Origin: Kineosporiaceae bacterium
GTDB taxonomy: Bacteria; Actinomycetota; Actinomycetes; Actinomycetales; Kineosporiaceae
DNA length: 64,000 bases
Assembly (NCBI GenBank): GCA_016794595.1
Contig: JAEUJN010000043.1
Location: forward strand, 1-64,000
Reading direction: 5' to 3'
In this document: in pieces, positions 25,357 to 33,189 of the stretch
Layout of the letters: each line of letters begins with the position of its first letter
Numbering within the stretch: the first letter of the stretch is position 1
Notes under the pieces: generated by a model
What the model was told of the DNA's origin: nothing
The model's database searches: none
The model's input: the letters and a program-made list of their open reading frames with translations, nothing else
Program-made: the position numbers and the translations under genes

Positions 25357-26558
25357 CCCCCCTCAACGCCGTCCTGCGCCCCTCCGTGATGCGCGATCAC
25401 GCCGTGCACGAACGCGCCTCCACGCCGCTCGAGTTGCTGTTCGACCTCAGCTTCGTCGTCGCGGTGGCGGTGCTCGCCGCCGAACTGCACCACGGCATCT
25501 CTGAGGGCCACGCCCTGAGCGCAGCGGCGACCTACCTGGCCGTCTTCGTGCCGATCTGGTGGGCCTGGATGAGCTTCACCTGGTACGCAACGGCCTTCTC
25601 GCACGACGATGCGCTCACCCGGGTGCTCACCCTGGTTCAGATGGCCGGGGTACTGGCCGTGGCCGCGACCATCCCGGCGGCCGTCGAGGGTCACATGGGT
25701 GCGTTCACCCTGGCCTACACCCTGATGCGCCTGCCACTGATCGTGCAGTGGCTGCGCTCGGCCCGGGACGACGCCACCCACCGCGGCTTCGCTCTCACCT
25801 ATGCCACGGGAAGCGTTGTCGCCCAACTGGTCTGGATCACCGGACTCGCCGCGGACGGCGCCGCCCGCTGGGCGGTCTACGTCGTGGCGCTGACCGTCGA
25901 GCTGCTCACGCCGGTGCTGGCCGTCCGTCGTTCCCCCGACCGGGTGTTCCACCCCGGGCACATCGCGGAGCGGTACGGGCTGTTCACCCTGATCGTGCTC
26001 GGTGAGACCCTGCTGGCCGTCACGGTCGGCCTGCGGGACGCCGTCGAGGGTGCGACCTCGACCCCGGCGGCCGTCGTCCTGACCGGTCCCGTGCTGGTCA
26101 TCGCCTTCGCCCTGTGGTGGCTGTACTTCGACGCCCTCGGCCGAGAAGGGTTGCAGCGCAACCGAAAGGCTGCCTTCGTCTGGGGCTACGGCCACTACCT
26201 GCTGTTCGCGGCGATCGCCGCGATCGGCGCTGGAGCCCAGGCCCAGCTCGACGCGCTGGCCGCCCACGCCCCGGGGGCATCCTCCGAGGTGCACGGCCCG
26301 GGGCCGGCGGTGGCCGTCGCGGCGGTCGGTCTGCCGTTGAGCGTGGTGCTGCTGGTCGTCGCCTGGCTGCAGCACGCCGCCAATCACCGCACCGGCTCGG
26401 CCGCACCGCTGCTGCTCGGGGCAGCCGCCGCCGCAGCCCTGACTGCCGCGGGTGGCGCTCTCGGCGCACCGACGGCCAACGCCCTGCTCGCCCTGGTGGT
26501 GGTGGCCGAGGTGGTGGCCTTCCAGGTGTTCCACGGGCGGGACGCCGCCGGCGCGTGA
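25353..26558 (+). CDS. LtrA-family membrane protein (low temperature requirement protein A)
   Basis: 401-residue integral membrane protein with about ten to twelve membrane segments. The family marks are STPLELLFDLSFVVAV near the N-terminus and ERYGLFTLIVLGETLLAV in the middle. LtrA was named from a Listeria mutant unable to grow in the cold, but the biochemical role is unknown. It ends the operon with the DJ-1-like and F420-reductase-like genes, suggesting a joint stress or redox function. Confidence 0.9.
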   Translation: MTPLNAVLRPSVMRDHAVHERASTPLELLFDLSFVVAVAVLAAELHHGISEGHALSAAATYLAVFVPIWWAWMSFTWYATAFSHDDALTRVLTLVQMAGVLAVAATIPAAVEGHMGAFTLAYTLMRLPLIVQWLRSARDDATHRGFALTYATGSVVAQLVWITGLAADGAARWAVYVVALTVELLTPVLAVRRSPDRVFHPGHIAERYGLFTLIVLGETLLAVTVGLRDAVEGATSTPAAVVLTGPVLVIAFALWWLYFDALGREGLQRNRKAAFVWGYGHYLLFAAIAAIGAGAQAQLDALAAHAPGASSEVHGPGPAVAVAAVGLPLSVVLLVVAWLQHAANHRTGSAAPLLLGAAAAAALTAAGGALGAPTANALLALVVVAEVVAFQVFHGRDAAGA

Positions 26559-26591
26559 CCGGGGTGCGACAGCGACGCCCTGCCGCCGGCG

Positions 26592-26915
26592 TCAGCTCGT
26601 CCCGGCCAGCAAGTGGGAGTACTGCCGCCCCCAGCGCTCGATCTCGCGCAGGGTCATCGACAGCGCGCGCCCGGCCTCGGTCAGCTCGTAGCGCACCCGG
26701 TGCGGGCCCGGGCCCACCTCCGACCGGGTGATGAGCCCGTGCTCGGCCAGCTCGCGCAGCCGCAGCGCCACCATGCGATCGGTGGCACCCGGCAGGGCCC
26801 GCGCCACCCCGCCGAAACTCGACTCCCCGGCGAGCATCACCCGCACCACATCGGCTGCCCACCGCCGGCTCAGCAGGCGCATGGCGTCGTCGAAGGCTCG
26901 ACTGGGATCGGTCAC
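26592..26915 (-). CDS. HxlR family transcriptional regulator
   Basis: 107-residue winged-helix protein: AMRLLSRRWAADVVRVML, FGGVARALPGATDRMVALRLRELAEHGLI and the PHRVRYELTEAGRAL wing are the HxlR pattern. The usual N-terminal redox Cys of many HxlR proteins is absent, so a Cys-based switch is unlikely. GTG at 26915 is preferred since AAGGG lies 9 bases upstream; a GTG at 26951 would add 12 residues of unlikely sequence. Targets unknown; it is convergent with the LtrA operon. Confidence 0.85.
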   Translation of the reverse strand: MTDPSRAFDDAMRLLSRRWAADVVRVMLAGESSFGGVARALPGATDRMVALRLRELAEHGLITRSEVGPGPHRVRYELTEAGRALSMTLREIERWGRQYSHLLAGTS

Positions 26916-27042
26916 GGGGGGCACCCTTCTCGCGCACGATTTCGAGCCCACCAGCGGGCTGGTGGTGCGAAGCGGGCCACGCCCACTGTAGAGGGCCCAC
27001 GGTGGGGGCGCCGACGGTGGAGGCGCCGTCTGCAGAGCACCG

Positions 27043-28056
27043 TCAGCCGGGGGTGAGGCCGGTCAGTTCCGCCAGGAACACCCGCTCGTCCGCACAGGTC
27101 AGTCCGGCGCCTCGCGCTCGGTCGGCCCCCTGGTCGAGCTCCCAGGCCAGGGTGTCGGCCAGGGTCTCGGCAACCGGCCGGGTCACCAGCCCCGCATCGC
27201 GGGCCCGTTGCCCCGATCGCTGGCTGAATCCGACCCAGTCGGGATCGTTCAGCCAGAGCGGCAACGACAGTTCGCCCATCCACTCCTGCACTCCCTGGGC
27301 GACCAACCAGTCATCGGTCGCGGTCACCACCGGCCCCGTGTGCCCGGCCACCTGCCGTGCGAGCTGCAGGTGATCCTCGAGTGACATCACCTCGCCCACG
27401 ACGTTGATCGCCCCGCTGGTCCCGGCGACCGCCGCCGCGACCAGCCAGGCGGCCTGGTCGCGGACATCGATCAGCTGCACCGTGCGCCCCGACGTCGAGG
27501 GCACCAGCACCGCCCCGTCCGGGCCGCACGGCCGGGCGAACCGCAGGGGCCAGTACCCGCTGCGGCCGCTGGTGTCCCCCGGCCCACCGATCAGTCCGGA
27601 GCGGGCGAGCAGGGACCGCTCGGCCCCGAACGCCTCGAGCACGAACTGCTCGCAGGCCACCTTGGCCGGGCCGTAGTGCTCCATCGAGGTCATCACCTCC
27701 TCGGCCAGCGGCGAGAGCAGTCGCGCATCCTCGTCAGTGCCCGGGCGGGAGTGGTCGGCGTAGACGCTGCAGGTGGAGACGAACACCAGGTGCCCTGCCC
27801 GGTCGGCGAGGGCACGGGCCGCGCGGCGCACCTGCCCTGGCTGGCGCGAGACGTCGATCACCGCGTCCCAGTCCCGGCCGGTGACCTCGGCCAGGCCGTC
27901 CTCGGCGTCGCGATCGGCGATCAGCCACTCCACCCCGTCGGGGACGGGCCCGGAGCGTCCCCGGTTCAGACAGGTCACCTCGTGGCCCTCCGCCAACGCG
28001 GCCCGCGCCACGTGTCCGCCGAGCCAACCGCTGCCACCCAGGAGGAGGATCTGCAT
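27043..28056 (-). CDS. NAD-dependent epimerase/dehydratase family protein
   Basis: 337-residue extended SDR enzyme. The dinucleotide site is LLLGGSGWLGGHVARAAL at the N-terminus; FVSTCSVYAD and HYGPAKVACEQ hold the conserved Ser/Tyr/Lys catalytic set (Tyr in YGPAK). GVQLIDVRD-like and NVVGEVMSLEDH segments match actinobacterial reductases of this family. A ribosome site GGGGTG lies close before the ATG at 28056. No sugar or natural-product cluster surrounds it, so the substrate is open. Confidence 0.85.
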   Translation of the reverse strand: MQILLLGGSGWLGGHVARAALAEGHEVTCLNRGRSGPVPDGVEWLIADRDAEDGLAEVTGRDWDAVIDVSRQPGQVRRAARALADRAGHLVFVSTCSVYADHSRPGTDEDARLLSPLAEEVMTSMEHYGPAKVACEQFVLEAFGAERSLLARSGLIGGPGDTSGRSGYWPLRFARPCGPDGAVLVPSTSGRTVQLIDVRDQAAWLVAAAVAGTSGAINVVGEVMSLEDHLQLARQVAGHTGPVVTATDDWLVAQGVQEWMGELSLPLWLNDPDWVGFSQRSGQRARDAGLVTRPVAETLADTLAWELDQGADRARGAGLTCADERVFLAELTGLTPG

Positions 28057-28200
28057 CCCGTCACCCCACCCCGAGCCGGCGTCGGGCACAAGCGCAGTTC
28101 GCCCAGGGCACAGAGGGCGTCGACCTGCCGGGGCCACCCCAGAGGACGACCCAGGGGACAACCGAGGGACGACCCAGGGACTGCCCCCGCCCATGGCGCC

Positions 28201-29496
28201 TCAGGTCACCACCGACCGGTGGGCCCGACGATGGCGGCGCCACCGGCCCGTGTCGAGCACCTCACCCAGCACCTGGACGGCGTCCCAGACGTCGACGTGT
28301 CGCAGGTACAGCGGGGCGAAACCGAACCGGAGCACGTCCGGCGCGCGGAAGTCGCCGACCACACCGCGAGCGATCAGCGCCTGGACGATGGCGTACGGGT
28401 CGAGATCGCCCCCGGCCCGCAGGGCAACCTGCCCGCCCCGCTCGGGCGCGGCGTCCGGGGTGATCGAGACCAGGCCGTGCCGCGCGACCGGGCCGGCGAC
28501 CAGGCCCGAGAACAGGCCGGTCAACGCCAACGACTTGGCCCGGATCGCCGCCAGACCGCCGAGCGGCTCGGCCGCCAGCACAGAGTCCACCCCGCACTCC
28601 AGGGCGGCCAGTGACAGGATCGGCGGTGTTCCGCACTGGAACCGCGAGATCCCTTGGGCCGCAAGATACTCCGGCGCGAAGTCGAACGGCGCCCGGTGAC
28701 CGAGCCAGCCCTGGAGCGGCTGATCGAGGCGGTCGACCAACCGCGGGTGGGCCCAGACGAAGGACGGGGCCCCGGGCCCACCGTTGAGGTACTTGTACCC
28801 GCAGCCGACGGCGATGTCGGCACCGGCCTCGGCCAGCCCGATCGGCAGCACCCCGGCCGAGTGCGCGAGGTCCCAGATGGCCAGCGCCCCGGCCTCGTGA
28901 GCGGCGCGGGTCAGGACGGGAAGGTCGTGCAGCCGCCCGTTGCGGTAGTCCACGTGATTGAGGGCCAGGACGGCGACCCGGTCGTCGAGTAGGTGCTCGA
29001 CGTCCTCGACCGCGACCGCCCGCAACTCCACCCCCAGACTCGCGCACGCCGACGCCAGCAGGTACCGGTCGGTGGGGAAGGAGGTCCGGTCGCAGAGCAC
29101 CAGATCGCGCCGGGGGTCACCGGCACGCTGCCACTGCACCGCCGCCCAGACCGCCTTGTACAGGTTGACCGAGGTCGAGTCGGCCACCACCACCTCACCC
29201 GGCCCGGCACCGATCAGCCGGGCGATCTTGTCCCCGACCCGGTGCGGCGCCTCGATCCAGCCGGCCGTGTTCCAGCTGCCGACCAGCCCCTGACCCCACT
29301 CGCCCCCGATCACCTCGGCCAGCCGGGCCGCGGTTGCCCGGGGCAGCGGCCCGAGCGAGTTGCCGTCCAGGTAGATGACGCCGTCCGGCAGGTGGAACGT
29401 CTCGCGCAGGCCGGCCAGCGGATCGGCGGCGTCCAGGGCCAGACACCCGGCCCGATCGGACGGCACGGTCCCGGCAGCGCTCCCTGGGCCGGTCAC
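28201..29496 (-). CDS. kynU: Kynureninase
   Basis: 431-residue PLP enzyme that cleaves kynurenine to anthranilate and alanine in tryptophan breakdown. Family marks are YLDGNSLGPLP near the N-terminus, NHVDYRNGRLHDL, WDLAHSAGVLP (Asp that pairs with the PLP ring) and GCGYKYLNGGPGAPSF with the PLP-binding Lys. The GTG at 29496 begins 7 bases after the stop of the kynB gene, with GGTGAG upstream, so both genes form one operon. A tryptophan 2,3-dioxygenase gene is not in the window. Confidence 0.93.
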   Translation of the reverse strand: MTGPGSAAGTVPSDRAGCLALDAADPLAGLRETFHLPDGVIYLDGNSLGPLPRATAARLAEVIGGEWGQGLVGSWNTAGWIEAPHRVGDKIARLIGAGPGEVVVADSTSVNLYKAVWAAVQWQRAGDPRRDLVLCDRTSFPTDRYLLASACASLGVELRAVAVEDVEHLLDDRVAVLALNHVDYRNGRLHDLPVLTRAAHEAGALAIWDLAHSAGVLPIGLAEAGADIAVGCGYKYLNGGPGAPSFVWAHPRLVDRLDQPLQGWLGHRAPFDFAPEYLAAQGISRFQCGTPPILSLAALECGVDSVLAAEPLGGLAAIRAKSLALTGLFSGLVAGPVARHGLVSITPDAAPERGGQVALRAGGDLDPYAIVQALIARGVVGDFRAPDVLRFGFAPLYLRHVDVWDAVQVLGEVLDTGRWRRHRRAHRSVVT

Positions 29497-29503
29497 CGAC
29501 GGC

Positions 29504-30226
29504 TCACCATTCCCTGAGCACTGCGCGGACCGGCGAGGCGTCGGCACCCACCAGCCGCAGCGGCAGCGCGATCAGCTCGTAGTCACCCTCGGGCACCGAA
29601 TCCAGGCAGAGGTTCTCCAGCACGTGCATCCCGCCACGGCCCAGGGCGTGATGCGCCGGCAGTTCGGTGCTGTCGGCCGGGTCCAGGCTCGCGCCGTCGG
29701 TGCCGACCAGCACGACGCCCAGCCCGGCCAGCCGGTCCAGCAGGCCGGGGTCCCAGGCCGTGAACTCGGGGTCCCAGCGGCGCGGCGCCCGACGGTGGGT
29801 GCGCACCAGGACCCGCGGCGGCAGTCCCCGCGCGGCGTGGGCGAGGTGCGCCCAGCCGAGCAGGCGCCCCACCTCGATCGCATGGACGACGCGGGCTGGG
29901 CCGAGGTAGGCCGCCAGGTCCAGCGAGGCGGCATCCGTGCCGTCCGTGCCGGCCGTGCCGTCCGTGCCGGTCGTGCCGTCCGGGCCGCCACCGTCCGGGT
30001 CACGGGTCGAATCGGCCGAGGCCAGGTAGTGCAGCGGGGCGTCGGCGTGTGCCCCCACGTGCCCCGAGCAGTGCAGGGCGACCACCGTGACCGGGCCCGG
30101 CCCGAACGTGGTCGTCAGCGTGAAGGGGACGTCGCCGGGGAACACCGGGCTCTGCGGATCGACCGGCGGCGAGATGTCCCACAGCCGGCGTCGGTCCGCC
30201 GCAGGTGGGGACGGGGGGACCGACAT
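29504..30226 (-). CDS. kynB: Kynurenine formamidase (cyclase family)
   Basis: 240-residue metal-dependent hydrolase that turns N-formylkynurenine into kynurenine and formate. The motif HCSGHVGAHADAPLHY contains the H-x-G-x-H-x-D-x-P metal-site signature, and LWDISPPVDPQSPVFPGD is the typical N-terminus. A Gly/Thr/Asp-rich insert (TTGTDGTAGTDGTD), encoded by a short DNA repeat near 29938-29990, interrupts the domain between the metal site and the DLAAYLG segment. The start at 30226 is supported by TACGCT 6 bases upstream. It precedes kynU, with which it forms the kynurenine step of tryptophan catabolism. Confidence 0.9.
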   Translation of the reverse strand: MSVPPSPPAADRRRLWDISPPVDPQSPVFPGDVPFTLTTTFGPGPVTVVALHCSGHVGAHADAPLHYLASADSTRDPDGGGPDGTTGTDGTAGTDGTDAASLDLAAYLGPARVVHAIEVGRLLGWAHLAHAARGLPPRVLVRTHRRAPRRWDPEFTAWDPGLLDRLAGLGVVLVGTDGASLDPADSTELPAHHALGRGGMHVLENLCLDSVPEGDYELIALPLRLVGADASPVRAVLREW

Positions 30227-30232
30227 ACCGCG

Positions 30233-30238
30233 AGCGTA
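30233..30238 (-). promoter_or_regulatory. -10 box (TACGCT) of the kynB-kynU operon, leaderless
   Basis: On the minus strand TACGCT ends exactly 6 bases before the ATG at 30226, with no ribosome binding site between. Confidence 0.5.
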
Positions 30239-30348
30239 GGCCTGCGGCGCGAGCCGGAGGGAACCACGACGGGAACCCGGCGGGAACCATCGAGGCAAGC
30301 GGACGGGAAACTGCCACCACGAACGGCCACCGGGGGCGAACCGGGCAC

Positions 30349-30354
30349 TAGTTT
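30349..30354 (+). promoter_or_regulatory. -10 box (TAGTTT) of the yciO gene, leaderless
   Basis: TAGTTT-GGGGCG-ATG: the -10 box ends 6 bases before the start at 30361. Confidence 0.45.
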
Positions 30355-30360
30355 GGGGCG

Positions 30361-30981
30361 ATGGCGCGCTACTTCGACGTCCACCCACGGGACCCTCAGC
30401 CGCGGGCCATCGCCCAGGCCGTCCAGATCGTCCGGGACGGGGGCCTGATCGCCTACCCGACCGACTCGGTGTTCGCGCTCGGCTGCTCGCTGGGAAACGC
30501 CGAGGGCAAGCAGCGCATCCTGCGCATCCGACACCTGGACGACCGGCATCACTTCACGTTGCTGTGCAAGGACTTTGCTCAGTTGGGGCAGCTCGTGCAG
30601 ATCGACAACCATGTCTTCCGCGCGATCAAGGCGGCCACCCCCGGCAGCTACACCTTCATCCTGCCTGCCACCAAGGAGGTGCCGCGGCGCCTGCTGCACG
30701 AGCGCAAACGCACGGTCGGTGTCCGGATCCCCGACCACCCGGTCGCCCTGGCGCTGCTACAGGAGCTGGGCGAGCCGATGCTCACCTCGAGCCTGTTGCT
30801 GCCCGGTGAGGCCGAGCCGCTCACCGACGGCTGGCAGATCAAGGAGCTGCTCGATCACCAGGTGGACGCCGTGATCGACTCGGGCGAGTGCGGCCGGGAG
30901 CCCACCACGGTCGTGGACTACTCCGACGGCGCGGCGCAGATCCTGCGGCACGGTGCGGGCGACCCGACGCCGTTCGAGTGA
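30361..30981 (+). CDS. yciO: YciO family protein (Sua5/YciO/YrdC superfamily)
   Basis: 206-residue cytoplasmic protein. Its sequence follows E. coli YciO closely in layout (YFDVHPRDPQPRAIAQAV, YPTDSVFALGC, RHLDDRHHFTLLCKDF, GSYTFILPATKEVPRRLL, TTVVDYSDG), rather than TsaC/YrdC, which makes threonylcarbamoyl-AMP for tRNA modification. YciO proteins have a related nucleotide fold but are not thought to be the main TsaC. TAGTTT followed by 6 bases precedes the ATG, so the transcript is probably leaderless. It diverges from kynB. Confidence 0.88.
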   Translation: MARYFDVHPRDPQPRAIAQAVQIVRDGGLIAYPTDSVFALGCSLGNAEGKQRILRIRHLDDRHHFTLLCKDFAQLGQLVQIDNHVFRAIKAATPGSYTFILPATKEVPRRLLHERKRTVGVRIPDHPVALALLQELGEPMLTSSLLLPGEAEPLTDGWQIKELLDHQVDAVIDSGECGREPTTVVDYSDGAAQILRHGAGDPTPFE

Positions 30982-31008
30982 GCCGTGGGAGTGGGGCATG
31001 ATGGCCGT

Positions 31009-31239
31009 ATGAGCGAGGCCGAGAACCCCCCGTCGGACGTCGATCCCGACCTCCCGATCGATCGGCACGACGGCACCGAGACCCCGGAGGCGGCGTCCCG
31101 TCGCAAGTTCCGGGAGGCGTTGGACCGCAAGAAGTTCGGTCACCGCGGTCAGGCAGGCGGGGCGCACGACCCCAAGGCCAGCGGTCCTCACACCGCCCCG
31201 GCCAAGCCACAGCGCACCTTCCGGCGCAAGTCCGGCTGA
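31009..31239 (+). CDS. DUF5302 family small protein
   Basis: 76-residue acidic-then-basic protein. The block ASRRKFREALDRKK and the ending QRTFRRKSG are the hallmarks of DUF5302, a small actinobacterial family of unknown function. CATGAT lies 6 bases before the ATG, another leaderless-type start. The 3' end overlaps the convergent adenylyltransferase-like gene by 52 bp. Confidence 0.85.
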   Translation: MSEAENPPSDVDPDLPIDRHDGTETPEAASRRKFREALDRKKFGHRGQAGGAHDPKASGPHTAPAKPQRTFRRKSG

Positions 31240-32066
31240 TCCTGCCCCCAGCAGGGCCGGGTCACCGCCGGCGGTACCGCTTCGACTCCGGCCGCCTCGA
31301 CTCCGGCTGCCCCACTCAGCAACCGGATCACGTCCGCGACCAGGTGATGCGCCTCGACCCCTGGCGGGCGGCCGGAACCCGCGAGTTCCGGGGCGGTCAT
31401 CGCCGCGTGCCTCTCCTGCAGGATCCGACCGATCAGCGCCGAGTGCCCGGGCAGCCGGAACCGGGCCCAGGTCGCGCCGTCCTGCTGGGACAGGAACAGC
31501 CCGTCCTGGTGCCAGGCGGCCGCTCGGCAGGCGTCCTGCACGACATCCCGCTCGGTGCCCCGGTGAAGACCCCACTCCAACTCGTCGAGCAAGCGGCGGC
31601 GGATCAGATCCGGTGACACCTGCCCGATCAGGTCTCCCGGGGCCGCCCCCCGCACGGTGATCCCGCAGGCCCTGGTGATCGCCAGCCGGCTCACCAACTC
31701 GCAACGCTCGGGTCGTGCGGTACGAGGCCCCGCGCCGGTGGCCGTGCCCAGCACGACGCTCTGCGCAGCCAGGTGCAGCAGGAAGCGCCAGGGCGGCTCT
31801 GGCCGCCGCGCCAGGGACTCCTCGATCACGACCAGGTCCAGCGGTGGACCGTCGAGGAACCGCAGCGGACCGGCGAGCGCCAGCAGCTGCTCGTCACCGG
31901 GGCGGTGACCGGGGACGACGTCCGGAACCACCACCAGGACGTCGAGTGTCCCGCCTGGCGACCAGCCATCGAGGGCGGTCGCACCCTGCACATGGACGCC
32001 GAGCACGCCGCCGAGTTCCCGTGCGGCCAGCGCACCGACCAGCTCGGCCGTCCGCCACCAGCTCAC
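31188..32066 (-). CDS. Aminoglycoside adenylyltransferase-like protein with altered active site
   Basis: 292-residue protein resembling ANT(3'')/AadA-type nucleotidyltransferases: an N-terminal nucleotidyltransferase fold (VHVQGATALDGWSPGGTLDVLVVV) followed by the helical C-terminal domain (VSRLAITRACGITVRGAAPGDLIGQVSP). In active enzymes the first block reads G-S-x(n)-D-x-D; here the Ser is Ala and the first Asp appears to be Thr (TLD), so catalysis is doubtful. It starts with GTGA overlapping the stop of the DUF2461 gene, so it is translationally coupled. Resistance function should not be assumed. Confidence 0.6.
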   Translation of the reverse strand: MSWWRTAELVGALAARELGGVLGVHVQGATALDGWSPGGTLDVLVVVPDVVPGHRPGDEQLLALAGPLRFLDGPPLDLVVIEESLARRPEPPWRFLLHLAAQSVVLGTATGAGPRTARPERCELVSRLAITRACGITVRGAAPGDLIGQVSPDLIRRRLLDELEWGLHRGTERDVVQDACRAAAWHQDGLFLSQQDGATWARFRLPGHSALIGRILQERHAAMTAPELAGSGRPPGVEAHHLVADVIRLLSGAAGVEAAGVEAVPPAVTRPCWGQDQPDLRRKVRCGLAGAV

Positions 32067-32800
32067 CGTCGCCCCGATCCCCGGGCGCCCCGCGCCGGGC
32101 CGCCCGGTGGGTCCACGTCGGTCGGGTCCTGGGTGGGGTTCAGGGCGCTCGCCAGCGCGCTGGCCGGGGTGGGGCCGAGGGTGGCGGCCAGCCACTCCAC
32201 CAACGGCCTCAGCAGCGTCCAGTCCTCGCGCACGTGGTCCAGCGCGGCCGGCGTCGACAGCCAGGGGGGCTCCCCGGCCTGCCGGGAGGCAATCAGCGAG
32301 CGGTGGCGCAGCAACTCGACCCGTGGGTGGTCCGACGGCACCCCGCGGGGACGGGTCCGCATCACGTCACCTCCGAGCTCGAGGCCCGTCCCGGAGAGCT
32401 CCTCGATGACCCGGGCCAGTTCGGCCCCTCGGAGCGGGTCGTCCACCGCCGCCCGGTAGCGGGCCACCTGGCCGGGTTCGCCCTGGTGGAACCCGCCGGC
32501 CACGAACAGCCCCTCAGCACTCAGGTGCAGGTAGTACCCCACGCCGGTGGTGACCTCGACGAAGGCGCCCTGATGGGTCTTGTACGGGGACTTGTCGGCG
32601 CTGAACCGGGTGTCCCGGTTGGGCCGGAACAGCCGGGCCGGGCCGAACTCGTCCTCCAGCGCAGCGGCCAGCTCGAGCATCGGCACCCGGACGGCGTCCT
32701 GATAGGTCGCCTTGTGGGCGACCCACCACTCGCGCGTGTTGTGCAGCTCGAGCTGCTGGTAGAACTCGACGGCCTCCGGCGGGAACCCGCTGAACGTCAT
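32063..32800 (-). CDS. DUF2461 family protein
   Basis: 245-residue protein of the DUF2461/TIGR02453 family. Characteristic blocks are GFPPEAVEFYQQLELHNTREWW near the start, LFRPNRDTRFSADKSPYKTHQGAF and GYYLHLSAEGLFVAGGFH. The family is widespread in bacteria and fungi, without a known activity. ATG at 32800 begins the family domain at once. The stop overlaps the start of the adenylyltransferase-like gene, forming a two-gene unit. The Pro/Gly-rich C-terminal tail is poorly conserved in type. Confidence 0.9.
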   Translation of the reverse strand: MTFSGFPPEAVEFYQQLELHNTREWWVAHKATYQDAVRVPMLELAAALEDEFGPARLFRPNRDTRFSADKSPYKTHQGAFVEVTTGVGYYLHLSAEGLFVAGGFHQGEPGQVARYRAAVDDPLRGAELARVIEELSGTGLELGGDVMRTRPRGVPSDHPRVELLRHRSLIASRQAGEPPWLSTPAALDHVREDWTLLRPLVEWLAATLGPTPASALASALNPTQDPTDVDPPGGPARGARGSGRR

Positions 32801-33189
32801 GACCGCGCAGCGTACGACGCCGGGGTCAGGTCCGGTCGACTCCGCTCCCGGCGCGGCTCGAGCTCGGCTCGGGGCTCGGCTGTGGCTCGGTGGGGGCCCG
32901 GCTGTGGCTCGGTGGGGGCCCGGTCCCTTGACGCCCGACACGACGGGTATGGGAGAACTGCGCATCATGCAGTAATTGATCAGTTACCTTGGGTAGTCAC
33001 TGGGATGACGTGTCAGGAGTGGCTGCTCAGGGGAGGGCATGCGTGGGGCGGGCATCGAGATCGGCCATCAACCTGGAGGACGGGCATGGCGCTCAAGGGC
33101 GTGTCCGCACCGTGTCGCGCTCGTCACACTTGGGAAGTGTTAACACAACCCTGACATTGCGGAGCCGCACTTCAGGCGAGGTTCTCTCA
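32801..33189. other. Intergenic region upstream of the GH26 gene
   Basis: 389 bp between divergent genes. Near 32879-32927 the word CGGCTGTGGCTCGGTGGGGG occurs twice as a direct repeat. The sequence then becomes less GC-rich, with GATCAGTTACC at about 32980. Closer to the GH26 gene lies the ACACTT/AAGTGT and GTGTTAACAC pair described separately. No coding frame on either strand is convincing. Confidence 0.5.
33126..33146. promoter_or_regulatory. Candidate operator upstream of the GH26 gene
   Basis: Two palindromes overlap: ACACTT-GGG-AAGTGT (33126-33140) and the perfect GTGTTAACAC (33137-33146). The site is about 45 bases before the proposed start and could bind a LacI-type or similar repressor of carbohydrate genes. 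Confidence 0.4.

Noticed and set aside
30361-30981. Annotation of the YciO protein as TsaC (threonylcarbamoyl-AMP synthase)
   Set aside because: The sequence follows the YciO subgroup throughout, and YciO is not regarded as the main tRNA-modification enzyme.
31188-32066. Aminoglycoside resistance gene
   Set aside because: Key residues of the nucleotidyltransferase motif appear changed, and there is no resistance context.
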